Shown: piece by piece, positions 38,865-49,398 of the stretch
How the letters are laid out: each line of letters opens with the position of its first letter
Numbering within the stretch: position 1 is the stretch's first letter
NCBI RefSeq assembly: GCF_024699945.1
Contig: NZ_JAJOMY010000001.1
Coordinates: 744,001-808,000, forward strand
Origin: Phenylobacterium sp. J426
GTDB lineage: Bacteria; Pseudomonadota; Alphaproteobacteria; Caulobacterales; Caulobacteraceae
Length of the DNA: 64,000 nt
Direction: 5' to 3'
Translations under genes and position numbers: made by a program
Notes under the pieces: model-generated
What the model saw: only the letters and a program-made list of their open reading frames with translations
What the model was told of the DNA's origin: nothing
Databases searched by the model: none

Positions 38865-39761
38865 TCAGCCGGCCGCCGAGGCGTCGGCCGCACCGGCCTT
38901 CAGCGCGCGGTAGATGTCGACGTAGGGCGCAGCCATCGCCGTATAGATCACGCCGGCGAAGACGGTGAAGAAGACCAGTCCGCCGAGCGCGAGCAGCGAA
39001 GTGACCACCATGGCGGCTCCGCCCCCCGACATTTCGGCCACGCCAAGCACGATGCCGGCGACGATGGCCAGGGGGATCAACACGACCGCCCAGATGATCA
39101 GCATCAGGAAGATCAGAGCCAGGATGGTCAGGACGATGCGCCAGCCCTGCCCGCGCGTGAGCCGCCACGCGTCGAGCAGCACGAACCGCTCCTCGTCCCA
39201 GGCCTGCACCCACGCCAGGCTGAACCGGGCTGCGATGTAGACGTATGCAAGCGTGGCTGGGATGGCCAGAAGCACGCCTGCGAGGGGATAGCGCCCCTGT
39301 CCGCCGCCAAGGAGGTCGAGGAGCGTGAAGAAGCCGAAGCTGATCGGCAGGACTGCGAGAAGCGCCAGCGCGCACAAGGCCAACGCGGTCAGAAACATCC
39401 AAAGCTCGCCGCGTCCGAACTTCACGTAGAAGAAGCCGCGCTGCTCCGGCCGCAGCAGCGCCCGGCAGACCGCGCCATAGAAGAGCACGACCCCGGCGCC
39501 CCCGAGGATCAGCATCAGCGGCGCGGTAAGCAGCCAGACGGCGGGCGGGGCTTGTTCCGCCATGACGCCTGCGGCCGCCGGATCCTCGAGCAGCGTCTGG
39601 AAGTAGCCCGGGACCGCCGCGCCCAGCAGCGTCAGCTGAAGCACCTGCATCGCCACGGTCAGCAGCATGTAGCCGGCGCCCCACACCAGGATCGCCTTCC
39701 AGTCGCGCCGCGCCAGGGCGAATCCGGATTTCAGCGCAGCATCGATCGAGAACCCGGCCAT
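38865..39761 (-). CDS. polytopic membrane protein, unknown function
   Basis: 298 residues with a short N-terminal amphipathic segment (FSIDAALKSGFALARRDWK) and about six membrane helices, for example AILVWGAGYMLLTVAMQVLQL, TAPLMLILGGAGVVLFYGAV, FLTALALCALALLAVLPI, ILALIFLMLIIWAVVLIPLA and SLLALGGLVFFTVFAGVIYT. Between helices lie PEQRGFFYVKFGRGELWM and RFSLAWVQAWDEERFVLLDAWRLTRGQGW, a pattern seen in Caulobacterales hypothetical membrane proteins. I do not recognise a family with certainty. Confidence 0.78.
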   Translation of the reverse strand: MAGFSIDAALKSGFALARRDWKAILVWGAGYMLLTVAMQVLQLTLLGAAVPGYFQTLLEDPAAAGVMAEQAPPAVWLLTAPLMLILGGAGVVLFYGAVCRALLRPEQRGFFYVKFGRGELWMFLTALALCALALLAVLPISFGFFTLLDLLGGGQGRYPLAGVLLAIPATLAYVYIAARFSLAWVQAWDEERFVLLDAWRLTRGQGWRIVLTILALIFLMLIIWAVVLIPLAIVAGIVLGVAEMSGGGAAMVVTSLLALGGLVFFTVFAGVIYTAMAAPYVDIYRALKAGAADASAAG

Positions 39762-39823
39762 GTGTCGCCCCCTGACATCCGTGGTTGCGGGAGCATAGGC
39801 GCCGGAACCGCCGATTGAACAGC

Positions 39824-40822
39824 CTAGCTGAGCAGGCTGCGGTCCAGTCCGGCCAGATCGAACTCGGGGTCGACGATGCCGCGCCCTTCGGGCGAGAGCG
39901 CCGCATAGGCTGCCCGCAGTTCAGCCAGGCACTTCGCCTGATACCTGAACACGCCCTGGCTGTACGGCCGGCCCAGCAACTCCACTTCGAACACGTCGCG
40001 GCCGGCCGCGACGGCCTCGGCGTTGGCGCGCAGGAACGGCAGATAGACCTCGCCCGCTAGGCCCAGCAGTCGACGGGCGGCGGCGCCGGGCTCCTGCCAC
40101 TCGCCGTCCACGCCGCTCGCATCGTCGATGTTGAGCAGCCACCGCATCAGCAGCGGCGCGCGCTCTCGCATGAGGTCGTGCGGCGTCGGGTCTGTGGCGA
40201 GCTGCGAGAGCTGGCCGTACCAGCCGAAATCGGCCAGCGACGGCCGCGTGCCGAACAGGAAGGCCTCGTCCGCCGCGAGATCATCGAAGATCGCGAAGAT
40301 GCGCTCGGTCGTGGCCTCGATGACGGGCGCGTTCTCCGGCGTGCAGCCGACCAGGGCCATCCGGCCGACCTGGCGCTCGCGGAAGGCGTCGGCGGCGGCC
40401 TGGATCGCACCGCGGCCCTGGCCCTTCAGGCGGTCGAACGCCAGCCACCGGCTCATCTGCGCCTGGTCCCGCTCGCGGAACCAGCGGTAGTGGAACATCG
40501 CCTTCGTGCCCCACTCGTCGGCCATGTCCTCGAGCAGGAACGCGAGGAAGGCCTGCGCCTCGTCGGCCGGAACGACGCCGCGATCATCCGCATGCCGCCG
40601 CTCCAGCTCCCGGATCAGCGGCGTCGAGTCGTTCATCACCCCGCCGTCGGGAAAGACCAGCACCGGGATGACCGGCGCCTTCACCCTGGCGAACAGCTCG
40701 GCCATCTGTTCGGGCCGGCCGACCTGGATCCAGCGGTGCGGCAGCCGGCGGTAGCGCAGCACCGCCCGCATCTTCATCGAATAAGGGGACCCCAGTCCGC
40801 CGTAGAGCAGGTACTCCGACAT
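39824..40822 (-). CDS. glutathione S-transferase-like protein
   Basis: 332 residues. N-terminal thioredoxin-like domain: YLLYGGLGSPYSMKMRAVLRYRRLPHRW, with KAPVIPVLVFPDGGVMNDSTPLIRELE carrying the cis-Pro (VIPVLV) and the glutathione-binding Ser-type position. The C-terminal helical domain has ADEAFLFGTRPSLADFGWYGQLSQLA, the N-capping box of GSTs. An extra 80-residue C-terminal part (GEVYLPFLRANAEAV...) is longer than typical GSTs. Role unknown. Confidence 0.85.
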   Translation of the reverse strand: MSEYLLYGGLGSPYSMKMRAVLRYRRLPHRWIQVGRPEQMAELFARVKAPVIPVLVFPDGGVMNDSTPLIRELERRHADDRGVVPADEAQAFLAFLLEDMADEWGTKAMFHYRWFRERDQAQMSRWLAFDRLKGQGRGAIQAAADAFRERQVGRMALVGCTPENAPVIEATTERIFAIFDDLAADEAFLFGTRPSLADFGWYGQLSQLATDPTPHDLMRERAPLLMRWLLNIDDASGVDGEWQEPGAAARRLLGLAGEVYLPFLRANAEAVAAGRDVFEVELLGRPYSQGVFRYQAKCLAELRAAYAALSPEGRGIVDPEFDLAGLDRSLLS

Positions 40823-40849
40823 GCCTCGGTCCTCCGTATTCGCTTCCGC

Positions 40850-43800
40850 CTAAAGCCGATCCTCCGGCGCCAGTCGCGGCGGCTCCTCGCGCGGGGTGAT
40901 CAGCTTGGCGGCCCTGGGCCGGATCCAGTTCTCGAAATCGTCCACGAAGCGATAGACCACCGGCACCAGCACCAGCGACAGCAGCGTCGAGGTGATCAGG
41001 CCGCCGATCACCGCCACCGCCATCGGCTGGCGGAACTCGGCGCCCTTCTCGAGCGCCATCGCGGTGGGCAGCATGCCCGCGGCCATGGCGACCGTCGTCA
41101 TCACGATCGGCCGCGCCCGCTCCCGGCAGGCGTCGATCAGGGCGTCGTGCTGGCTCATGCCCTCGCGTTCGCGTTCGATGGCGTACTCGACCAGCAGGAT
41201 CGAGTTCTTCGCCGCCAGGCCCATCAGCATCAGGAAGCCGATCAGCGAGGGGATCGACAGCGAGAGATTGAAGATCAGCAGGCCGATGAACGCCCCGCCG
41301 ACGGCCAGCGGCAGGGCCGCTAGGATGACGATCGGCTTGAAGAAGCTCTTGAAGAGCAGCACCAGCACCGCGAACATCAGGAAGACGGCGGTGGCGAAGG
41401 CCACCACGAAGCCCCCGAACATCTCCTGCATGGCCTCGGCGTCGCCGATGGCGCCCGGCTTCACGCCTTCGGGCAGGTTCTTCATGATCGGCAGGTCGTG
41501 CACCGCCTTGGTCGCCTCGCCCAGCTCGACGCCGTCCCCCAGCTCGGCCTGGATGGTCACCTGGCGCATGCGGTTCAGTCGGTCGATGCGGGCCGGGCCG
41601 GCCTGGAAGTCCACGTCGGCCACGGCGCCCAGGGTCGTCACGCCACCGGTCGCAGTCGGCAGCCGCAGTTGGCGGATCTGCTCGATGTCCGCGCGAGCGG
41701 TCTCGGGCAGCCGGATGCGGATCGGGATCCGCCGCTCGCCCTCGTTCAGCTTGGGCACGTTGGCGTCGATGTCGCCGACGGTCGCCACGCGCGCCGCCTG
41801 GGCGATCGTGGCGACCGAGACCCCGAGGCGCGCCGCCTCGTCCGGGCGCGGACGGATGACCACTTCGGGTCCCACCGGCGGGTTCGCCGGGCGCGGGTCC
41901 TTCACGATGTCGACCGCGCGCATCTGCTGCTCAAGGGCCAGGGCGGCGGCCGCCAGCTTGTCCGGATCCTGGCCGGTCAGCACCTGCTGGAAGCCGGACG
42001 AGCCGTCGAAGCTCAGGAAGTTCAGGCGAACGTCCGGGATGGCGGCGATCTGCGCCCGCACCCGGTCCTTCAGCTCATTGCCGCTGACGTCGCGCTTGGA
42101 CCTCAGCAGGACCGTGATGGTGCCCGAGCGCACGTCGCTCGCGCCTGGCCCCCGCCGGGGCCGAAGTTCGCAACCGTCGAACCCACCTGGGTGAAGACGT
42201 CGGTCACCTCCGGCTGGGCCTTCATCACGCGGGTGACGGCCTGGGTCGCCTCCTCCATGTCCTGGAGGGTGGCGCCGGGGGGGGCCCTGGACGTTGACGT
42301 AGATGTAGTCGGGGTCCCCGGCCGGCTGGAAACCCTGCGGCAGCAGGCCCACCAGCGCCACGGAGGCGATGAACAGCACCAGGCCGGCCACCGCCGAGAT
42401 GATCCGGTGCGCCAGCGCCCATTCCAGGGCGTTGCGGTAGAAGCCCTCGAAGGGCTTGCGGGCGTGGGGCTTGGTGGCGGGCTTCAGGAAGTAGGCCGCC
42501 ATCAGCGGCGTGATCAGGCGGGCGACCAGCAGGGAGAACAGCACCGCCACCGAGACGGTCAGGCCGAACTCCTTGAAGAATTGGCCCGGGATGCCCGGCA
42601 TGAAGCTGACCGGGGTGAACACCACCACGATGGCGAAGGTGGTCGCCACCACCGCGAGGCCGATGGCGTCGGCGCCCTGCAGCGCGGCCTGATAGGGCCG
42701 CACGCCCTGGGCCACCCGCTTTTCGATGTTCTCGATCTCGACGATCGCATCGTCGACGAGGATGCCGATGACCAGGGTCAGCGCCAGCAGGGTGACGAGG
42801 TTCAGCGAGAACCCGGCGATGTCCATCACGAAGAAGGTCGGGATCAGGGAGATGGGCATGGCCACCACCGAGATCAGCGTCGCGCGCCAGTCCCGCAGGA
42901 ACAGCAGCACCACCAGCGCGGCCAGCACCATGCCTTCCAGAAGCACGTGCTGGGTGGCGCGGAAGTTGTCCCGCGTCTCGTCCACCGAGGCGTAGATCTT
43001 GGTGAAGGTCACGCCCGGATAGGTCTTCTCCATCTGCTCGAGCTTGACGTTCACCGCGTCCTCGGTGTCGACGTCGGAGGCTTCCTTGGTCTTGGCGACC
43101 TGGAAACCCACCACCGGCTGGCCGTTGAGGCGCGCGAAGCCGCGCGGTTCGGAGGCGCCGTCGCCGATCTCGGCCACGTCCGACAGGCGAACATAGCCGC
43201 CGGTCCCCGTCGGGATCGTCATGTTGCGCAGCTGGGCCACCGTCTCGACCGAGCCGAGCACGCGCACCGTCTGCTCGCGGCCGCCCACCTCGAGCCGCCC
43301 CCCGGCGCATCGAGCTGAAACCCGGAGAGCGCCTGGTTCACCTGCGAGGCGGTCAGACCGCGAGCGGCCAGGCGCATGGGATCGATGACCACATTGATCT
43401 CGCGGGCCACCCCGCCGACGCGGGTCACCTGCGCCACGCCCTTGGCGGTCTGCAGCTCCCGGCTGATCGTGTCGTCGACGAACCACGACAGCTGCTCGTC
43501 CGACATGGCCGGCGCGGCCACGGCGTAGGTGATGATCGGGAAGGCGCTGTCGATCTCGACCTGGGTGATCTGCGGCTCGTCGATGTCGCGCGGCAGGATC
43601 ATCCGCGTCTGATCGATCTTGGCCCGGACCTCGTCGGTCTTCTTCTGCAGGTCCTCGCCCATGTTGAACTGGATCGAGGTTGTGGAGACGCCCTGGGTCA
43701 CCACCGACTGCACGTTGTCGACGCCGGTGATGCCGGCGATGGCGTCCTCGACCGGGCGCGTGATCTGGGTCTCCATCTCGCCCGGCGCGGCCCCGGACTG

Positions 43801-43992
43801 GGTGACGGTCACGGCCACGACGGGGAACTGGATGTTCGGGAACTGCTTCACCGGCAGCCGGGAGTACGAGAGCATCCCCGAGATCAGCAGGCCGATGAAC
43901 AGCAGGGTGACTGGAACGGGATTGCGGATCGCCCAGGCCGAGATGGCGAAGCTGCCGCTGCCCGGCGGGCCGTGGTGGTGGGGGTCGCTCAT
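40850..43992 (-). CDS. RND multidrug efflux transporter (AcrB/HAE1-type), three frameshifts
   Basis: Inner-membrane proton-driven pump. After repair 1047 residues, 12 helices. Seen: first helix WAIRNPVPVTLLFIGLLISG, porter start RLPVKQFPNIQFPVVAVTV, TM4 with the proton-relay Asp pair in GILVDDAIVEIENIEK, and TM10-11 (MGLAAKNSILLVEYAIERERE). Frame breaks: 43298-43303 (one C too few, DAPGGRLEVGGREQ), 42277-42284 (one G too many, VQGPPGATLQDMEEATQ) and about 42146 (one base too few, FGPGGGQGASDVRSGT). The ATG overlaps the membrane-fusion protein stop. Third gene of the efflux operon. Confidence 0.94.
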
Positions 43993-45097
43993 CGCTTGGC
44001 GCCCGCCGTGGCCGGACGCGCCGGCGCCTGAGCTTGGGCGGCGGCCTGGCCGCCCTCGACGGGCTGCACCTTGTCGCCGTCCAGCAGGAAGGCGGCGGCG
44101 TTCTGCACGACACGGGCGCCGGCCTCAGGCCCGCGCACGATCTGCACGAGCCCGGAGCCGCGCTGACCCGTCTGCACCGGCACGCGGCGAACGCGATTGT
44201 CGGCGCCCACGACCATCACGCTGGCGCCGTTGGCGTCGTAGCGGATCGCCGACTCCGGAAGCGCGAGCACCGAGGCGGACACGTCTTCGAACACCGCCTG
44301 GCCGAAGCCGCCGGCGCGGATATCGCTGCGCACCGGCAGGGTGACGCGCACTTCGCCAAGCTTGGTCTGCGGATCGATCTGCGGGCTGACGATGCGCACG
44401 CGCCCTTGCGCCTGCACGCCGCTCGGCAGGGTCACCGTCGCGGTCTGGCCCGGCCGGATGCGCGCGAGGACGTCCTCGCTAAGGTCGGCCGAGAGCTCGA
44501 CCTGGCCGTCCCGGGCGATGCGGAACCACGGCGTGCCACCGCCGCCCGCCAGGTCGCCGGGCCGCACGGTGCGTTCGAGGATGACGCCGGACACCGGCGC
44601 GACCACAGCGGTCTTCCGGAGTCGCGTCCGAAGGTCCTGCAGCTGCGCGCGCGGGCAGCCTGGGCCTGGAACCTGCGCTGGGCGATCTGCTCCTGGGCCA
44701 GCACGCCCTGGTCGTCGAGGCCCTGCACCCGCCGCGCCTGATCCTCGGCCTGGGCCGCCTGGGCTTCGGCCTGGGCGATCTGGCCTTGCAGCAGGGCGGG
44801 ATCGAGCTGCACCAGCGTCTGGCCGGCCCGGACGTAGTCGCCCACATCGGCCATCACCCGCAGCACGCGGAAGCCGGTGATCTCGGAGGCGACGGCCGCC
44901 TCTTCGCGCGGGATCAGGTCGCCCGAACCGCTCACGGAGCCGGCGATCGGCCGCGCCTCGAGGCGCACGACGCTGACGCTGCGGGCCTTGTCCTCGGCCT
45001 TCGGCGCGGGCTCGGGCTTGCCGCAGGCGGCCAGCGCCAACACGGCGCAGAGCGGCAGGATCTTCAGGGTGAGCTTCAGTCGCATCCCGTCTCTCAT
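43989..45097 (-). CDS. RND periplasmic adaptor (membrane fusion) lipoprotein, one frameshift
   Basis: AcrA/MexA-type adaptor linking pump and outer-membrane channel. Lipoprotein signal with lipobox LAAC (KILPLCAVLALAACGKPEP). Lipoyl-type halves: ITGFRVLRVMADVGDYVRAGQTLVQLDPALLQGQ and VVAPVSGVILERTVRPGDLAGG, with a heptad hairpin (QAEAQAAQAEDQARRVQGL) between; then the beta-barrel part ADLSEDVLARIRPGQTATVTLPS. The frame breaks in a GCGCGC tract near 44645; repair gives about 369 residues. Start at 45097 overlaps the stop of the outer-membrane gene; a second ATG 12 bases in is possible. Confidence 0.92.
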
Positions 45098-46575
45098 TGC
45101 GCGGTCGTTGCGGCGGCCCGCGGGCGGGCGTCGGCATAGGCCTGGGCCGGCCAGCCGCCGCCGATGGCCTTGTAGGCCTGCACGGACTGTCGCAGCGCCT
45201 GGACCTGGGCCGAGGTCAGCTGCGTCCGGGTGGCCCGCCATGCGGTTTCGTTGTTCAGCAGGGTGTTGAGGTCGGTCAGGCCGCGCTGGTATCCCAGCCG
45301 CGAGGCTTCGAAGGCCCAGCGCGCCCGCGCCTCGCCCTCCACCAGCAGCTCGACCCGCCGGCGCTCGGCGTCGAGGCGAACCAGCGAGCTTTCCGCCTCC
45401 TGGAAGGCGGTGCGCACCGTCTTCTCGTACTGGGTCACCGCCTGGTCGGTGCGGGCGTTCTGCACCTTCAGCTCGGCCAGCAGGCGGGGGATCGACAGCA
45501 CCGGCTGCAGCACGCTGCCGCCGATCGTCCAGCTCTGGCTTTCGGACGAGAAGCCGGGCTGCTCCTGGCGCGACCAGCCGATACCCGGCGTGAAGGTGAA
45601 GGTCGGGAAGAAGGCCAGCGCCGCCAGCTGCTGCTGGCCGGCAGCCGAGCGCACCCGCTGCTGCGCCTCGCGCACGTCCGGCCGGCGCTGCAGCAGCTCG
45701 CTGGGCAGCGACGCCGGGATCGGCGGCGCCTCGCCCACCCGAGGCGGCGCGGTCACGCTGGCGGTCGGCTCCACCACGCGCCCTGCCAGGATCAGGAGCG
45801 CACGCTTCTGGACCTGCAGCTCGGCCTCGAGCGAGGCGATGGAACCCTCGGCGCGCGACAGATCGCCGGCCAGCCGGTCGGCTTCCGACGTCGCCGACAG
45901 GCCCAGCGACCCCCGCTTCGAGGCCAGATCGTAGAGTTCGCGGGCGATCCGCGCCGTCTCCTGCGCGTCGGCCAGCTGGATGGCGAGGCCGCGGGCCTGG
46001 AAGTAAGCGTCGGCGGTCTGGGCGGCGATGGCGGCGCGGGTGCCCTCATAGGCGAACCGCGCCGCCGCCACTTCCGCGTTGGCGGCGCGGCCGGCGGCGA
46101 AGGAGCGGCCGAACAGGTCGATTTCCCAGCTGACGTTCAGGTCGGCTGTGTAGCGTTCGCTGGTCCCGCTCGTGGAAAAGCCCGGGATGTCCACCCGCGT
46201 GCCCGACAGCTGGTCCGTCTCGGTGCGGCTGGCCGTGCCCCTGGCATCCCCCTGAGGAAGGTATTGCAGGATCACGCTCGTGCGTTGGGCGCGGATTTCG
46301 CGGAGCCTGGCGGCGGCCAACTGCACGTCGGTGTTGCGCACCAGGGCCTGTTGCACGAGCTCGGTGAGCTGCGGGTCGCCATAGGCGGTCCACCATTGGT
46401 CGAGGGCGATCGCGCCGGCGGGCGCGGCGTCGGCGGGCGCCTCGTAGGCGCCGGGCAGGCGCACGTCGGCGGGACGCGGCGTTGTGCAGGCGGCCAGGGA
46501 CAGGGCGCCCAGCGACAGGGCGGCCAGGCCGGCCAGCGGGACGCCGAGGGAAGCTGCGGAGCGCATCTGGATCAT
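45094..46575 (-). CDS. outer-membrane efflux lipoprotein (NodT/OprM family)
   Basis: Trimeric TolC-type channel, about 493 residues. Lipobox LAACTTPRPA after a hydrophobic signal. Two outer-membrane efflux protein repeats: WWTAYGDPQLTELVQQAL, NTDVQLAAARLREIRAQR, SWEIDLFGRSFAAGRAAN in the first, and LLQRRPDVREAQQRVRSA, YEKTVRTAFQEAESSL, RLGYQRGLTDLNTLLNNE in the second. It is the first gene of the operon, so order is channel, adaptor, pump. Start at 46575 has a weak site; 46566 is an alternative. Confidence 0.93.
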   Translation of the reverse strand: MIQMRSAASLGVPLAGLAALSLGALSLAACTTPRPADVRLPGAYEAPADAAPAGAIALDQWWTAYGDPQLTELVQQALVRNTDVQLAAARLREIRAQRTSVILQYLPQGDARGTASRTETDQLSGTRVDIPGFSTSGTSERYTADLNVSWEIDLFGRSFAAGRAANAEVAAARFAYEGTRAAIAAQTADAYFQARGLAIQLADAQETARIARELYDLASKRGSLGLSATSEADRLAGDLSRAEGSIASLEAELQVQKRALLILAGRVVEPTASVTAPPRVGEAPPIPASLPSELLQRRPDVREAQQRVRSAAGQQQLAALAFFPTFTFTPGIGWSRQEQPGFSSESQSWTIGGSVLQPVLSIPRLLAELKVQNARTDQAVTQYEKTVRTAFQEAESSLVRLDAERRRVELLVEGEARARWAFEASRLGYQRGLTDLNTLLNNETAWRATRTQLTSAQVQALRQSVQAYKAIGGGWPAQAYADARPRAAATTAQ

Positions 46576-46761
46576 GGGTCCCGGGGAGAAGACCGGCGTT
46601 GGTTGAACAAAGTTTGAGCGCCCGGCGCAATCCTCGCCGTTCGCGTTCGCGGTCCTGTTCGTCACGTCCCCGCCGGAGTTTCTATCGAACCCCGTGCGGA
46701 CCGCCGTTTGCCGCAAATGCCGTATGATGTAAAGTGTTAGTTGCGAAACAACTGGAGCGGC
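46576..46761. promoter_or_regulatory. divergent control region between efflux operon and TetR gene
   Basis: 186 bases, more AT-rich than surroundings near 46720-46750. A short dyad AGTTG-CGAAA-CAACT (46739-46753) lies just before the tetR ribosome site GGAG, a natural place for an autoregulatory operator. No confident -10/-35 pair found. Confidence 0.35.
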
Positions 46762-47541
46762 ATGGCCAAGGAACATCCCAAGCAGCACTCCGGGGACGAC
46801 GATCCCCGGCGCAGCATTGAGCTGTTGTGGGGTGCGCACGAGCCGGGGAAGCGAGGTCCGAAGCCACGGTTCTCGACCCAGGACGTGGTCGCGGCGGCGA
46901 TAAGCCTGGCCGATCGCGAGGGCCTGTCGGCGATCTCCATGCGCAGCGTGGCCCAGGCCGTCGGCGTCTCCCCGATGGCGATCTACACCTATGTGCGGTC
47001 CAAGAACGAGCTGCTGGCCCTGATGTTCGACCGCGTGCTCGGCGAGGGCGAGATGGCGCCGCCCGGTTTGGACTGGCGCGAGGCCCTGGCCTTCATGGCC
47101 CGGGCCCGGTGGAACCTGGCCAAGCAGCACCCCTGGCTGCTGGAGCTGGCGCTGCACCGGCCGCCGCTTGGACCCAACCTTCTGATCCGCATCGAGAGCG
47201 TCATGGCCGCCCTCGACCAGGCCGGCCTCGGCACGCTTGAGAAGGGCCTGGCGGTGGACGTGCTCCGCAATTTCATCGAAGGCGCGCTGCACGAGGCGCG
47301 CAAGGCCCGCAGCGCCGCTCAGCAGGACAGCCTGTCCGACGAGGAGTGGCTGGCCGCGGTCGAACCCGCCCTGCAGGAGCGCCTGGACCCCGACCGTTAC
47401 CCGCAGATGCTGCGGCTGGCGCAGGCCAGGCGAGAACAGCGTCATCACGCGAAGGACCCGGGCGAGCGTTTCGAGCAGGGTCTGCAGGTCGTCCTGGACG
47501 GAATCGGCGCGTTCATCGCGCGACGGGGGGCAAACGCCTAG
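46762..47541 (+). CDS. TetR family regulator with TetR_C-type C-domain
   Basis: 259 residues. Helix-turn-helix: FSTQDVVAAAISLADREGLSAISMRSVAQAVGVSPMAIYTYVRSKNELLALMFD. The C-terminal domain (ALAFMARARWNLAKQHPWLLELALHRPPLGPN) resembles the class of TetR proper (PF02909-like), which binds small drugs. Divergent placement from the efflux operon makes it the probable ligand-responsive repressor. Start at 46762 chosen for GGAG upstream and the Lys/His-rich start MAKEHPKQH. Confidence 0.9.
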   Translation: MAKEHPKQHSGDDDPRRSIELLWGAHEPGKRGPKPRFSTQDVVAAAISLADREGLSAISMRSVAQAVGVSPMAIYTYVRSKNELLALMFDRVLGEGEMAPPGLDWREALAFMARARWNLAKQHPWLLELALHRPPLGPNLLIRIESVMAALDQAGLGTLEKGLAVDVLRNFIEGALHEARKARSAAQQDSLSDEEWLAAVEPALQERLDPDRYPQMLRLAQARREQRHHAKDPGERFEQGLQVVLDGIGAFIARRGANA

Positions 47542-47612
47542 GCGGGCGCTAGCCGAGCGGCGTCCGGCGTGATTAGGCTCGCGCCACCTTCAACCAGACC
47601 CGAGTTCCAGTC

Positions 47613-49278
47613 TTGAAGACGCTTCTGCTCTGCGCCGCCGCCGCCGCGGCGTTCGCCACCGCTTCCATCGCCGCCCCGGCGGGCGCTCCGGCGCTGGACG
47701 GCGCCCGGATCAAGGAAGATATCCGCATCCTGTCGGCCGACGATTTCGAAGGCCGCGCTCCGGCCTCGAAGGGCGAGGAGAAGACCGTCGCCTACCTGAT
47801 CCAGCAGCTCAAGGCCGCGGGCGTCCAGCCGGCCGGCGATCGGCTTCCCGGCGGCGGGCGCGCGTACACCCAGGACGTCCCCCTGGCGCGCTTCGCGACC
47901 AAGGGCCCGGTGAACGTCTCGGTGAACGCCGCCGGCAAGACCGAAACCTGGACGCAGGGCGAGCAGATCGCCATCCGCGCCGCCCAGACCGGGATCGACC
48001 GCCTGACGCTGAAGGACGTGCCGATCGTCTTCGCCGGCTATGGCGTGAAGGCCCCCGAGCGCAACTGGGACGACTTCAAGGGCATGGACCTGAAGGGCAA
48101 GATCGCCCTCGTCCTCGTCAACGACCCCGACTTCGAAACCGGCGAGGGCGACTTCGGCGGCAAGGCCATGACCTACTACGGCCGCTGGACCTACAAGTAC
48201 GAGGAGGCCGCGCGGCAGGGCGCCGTCGGATTCCTGGTGATCCACGAGACCGCCCCGGCCTCCTACGGCTGGAACACCGTCAAGAACTCCAACACCAACG
48301 AGATCTTCGACGTCATCCGCAAGAACCCGTCCGAGGCCCATGCGCCGCTGGAAGGCTGGGTCCAGCGCGACAACGCCGTGGCCCTCCTCAAGGCTGCCGG
48401 CCTTGACTTCGAGACCCCTGAAGAAGCAGGCGCAGACGCGAGAGTTCAAGCCGGTCGAGCTGAAGGGCGTCACCCTTTCCACGGACTACGCGATCGACGC
48501 CCAGAAGGTCGTCTCCAAGAACGTGGTCGGCGTCGTGCCGGGCTCCAAGCGCCCTGAGGAGCGCGTCGTCTACACCGCCCACTGGGACCATCTGGGCGTC
48601 GGCGCGCCCGACGCGCGGGGCGACACCATCTACAACGGCGCCCTCGACAACGCCTCGGGCACGGCGGCGCTGGTCGAACTCGGCCGGGCCTTCGCCAAAG
48701 GTCCCCGGCCGGAGCGTTCGGTGATGTTCCTGGCGGTCACGGCCGAGGAGAAGGGGCTGCTGGGCTCGGAGTACTATGCCGACAATCCCCTCTACCCGCT
48801 CGCCACCACCGTCGGCGTGCTCAATATGGACGGCATGAACTTCCTGGGTCGCGCCAAGGACATCACCATGTCGGGCAACGCGCCGCTCACCCTGCAGGAC
48901 GATATGATCAAGGTCGCCGCCAAGTACGGCATGACCTTCAGCCCGGACCCCAACCCGCAGGCCGGCAGCTTCTACCGCTCGGACCACTTCCCCTTCGCCA
49001 AGCGCGGCGTCCCCGCGATCTCGTTCGGCGCCGGCCAGGACCTGGAGAAGGGCGGCAAGGAAGCCGGCAAGGCCGCCTCCGAGGCCTACACCAAGGACAA
49101 GTACCACCAGCCGGCCGACGAGTTCGACCCGAACTGGGACATGTCCGGCGTGATCCAGGAGCTCTCGGTCTTCTACGAGCTGGGCTCCGAGCTCGCGAAC
49201 TCCGGCCGCTGGCCCGAATGGAAGCAGGGGGCCGAGTTCAAGGCCACCCGCGACGCCACCAAGGCGCAGCGGAAATAG
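47613..49278 (+). CDS. M28 family exported peptidase, one frameshift
   Basis: Zinc aminopeptidase-like enzyme, 554 residues after repair, with signal peptide (TLLLCAAAAAAFATASIAAPA). A PA domain insert lies near residues 140-250 (VPIVFAGYGVKAPERNWDDF, GKIALVLVNDPDFETGEGDF). Peptidase zinc ligands: YTAHWDHLGVG, GALDNASGTAAL, TAEEKGLLGSEYY, VLNMDGMNF and DKYHQPADEF. One C too many at about 48415 breaks FETLKKQAQTREF. The start is TTG at 47613; no ATG fits, so either TTG is used or the start base is mis-called. Confidence 0.9.
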
Positions 49279-49289
49279 GCGCTCTCGAA

Positions 49290-49324
49290 CTCCTCTCCCC
49301 CCGCGAAGCGGGAGGGGAGAGGAG
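49290..49324. repeat. CTCCTCTCCCC/GGGGAGAGGAG long hairpin after M28 gene
   Basis: Perfect 11-base arms CTCCTCTCCCC (49290-49300) and GGGGAGAGGAG (49314-49324), extended by CCGC-gaa-GCGG inside. No T-run. Same core as the hairpin after rpoH. Possible terminator or extragenic palindrome. Confidence 0.6.
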
Positions 49325-49398
49325 ACGATATCAGAACATCTTGAGAACTTCACCGTTCGGCATTAGCTAGAATCTCGTTCCTTGGAGGGAGGCGAGCC

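Noticed and set aside
37717..39906. 729-residue minus-strand reading frame
   Set aside because: Only the first-translated part beyond 38805 is out of frame with the membrane protein gene; the real gene begins at 38805 with a signal peptide.
40850..43992. RND pump split into several proteins
   Set aside because: Three one-base repairs give a continuous 1047-residue pump in a complete operon.
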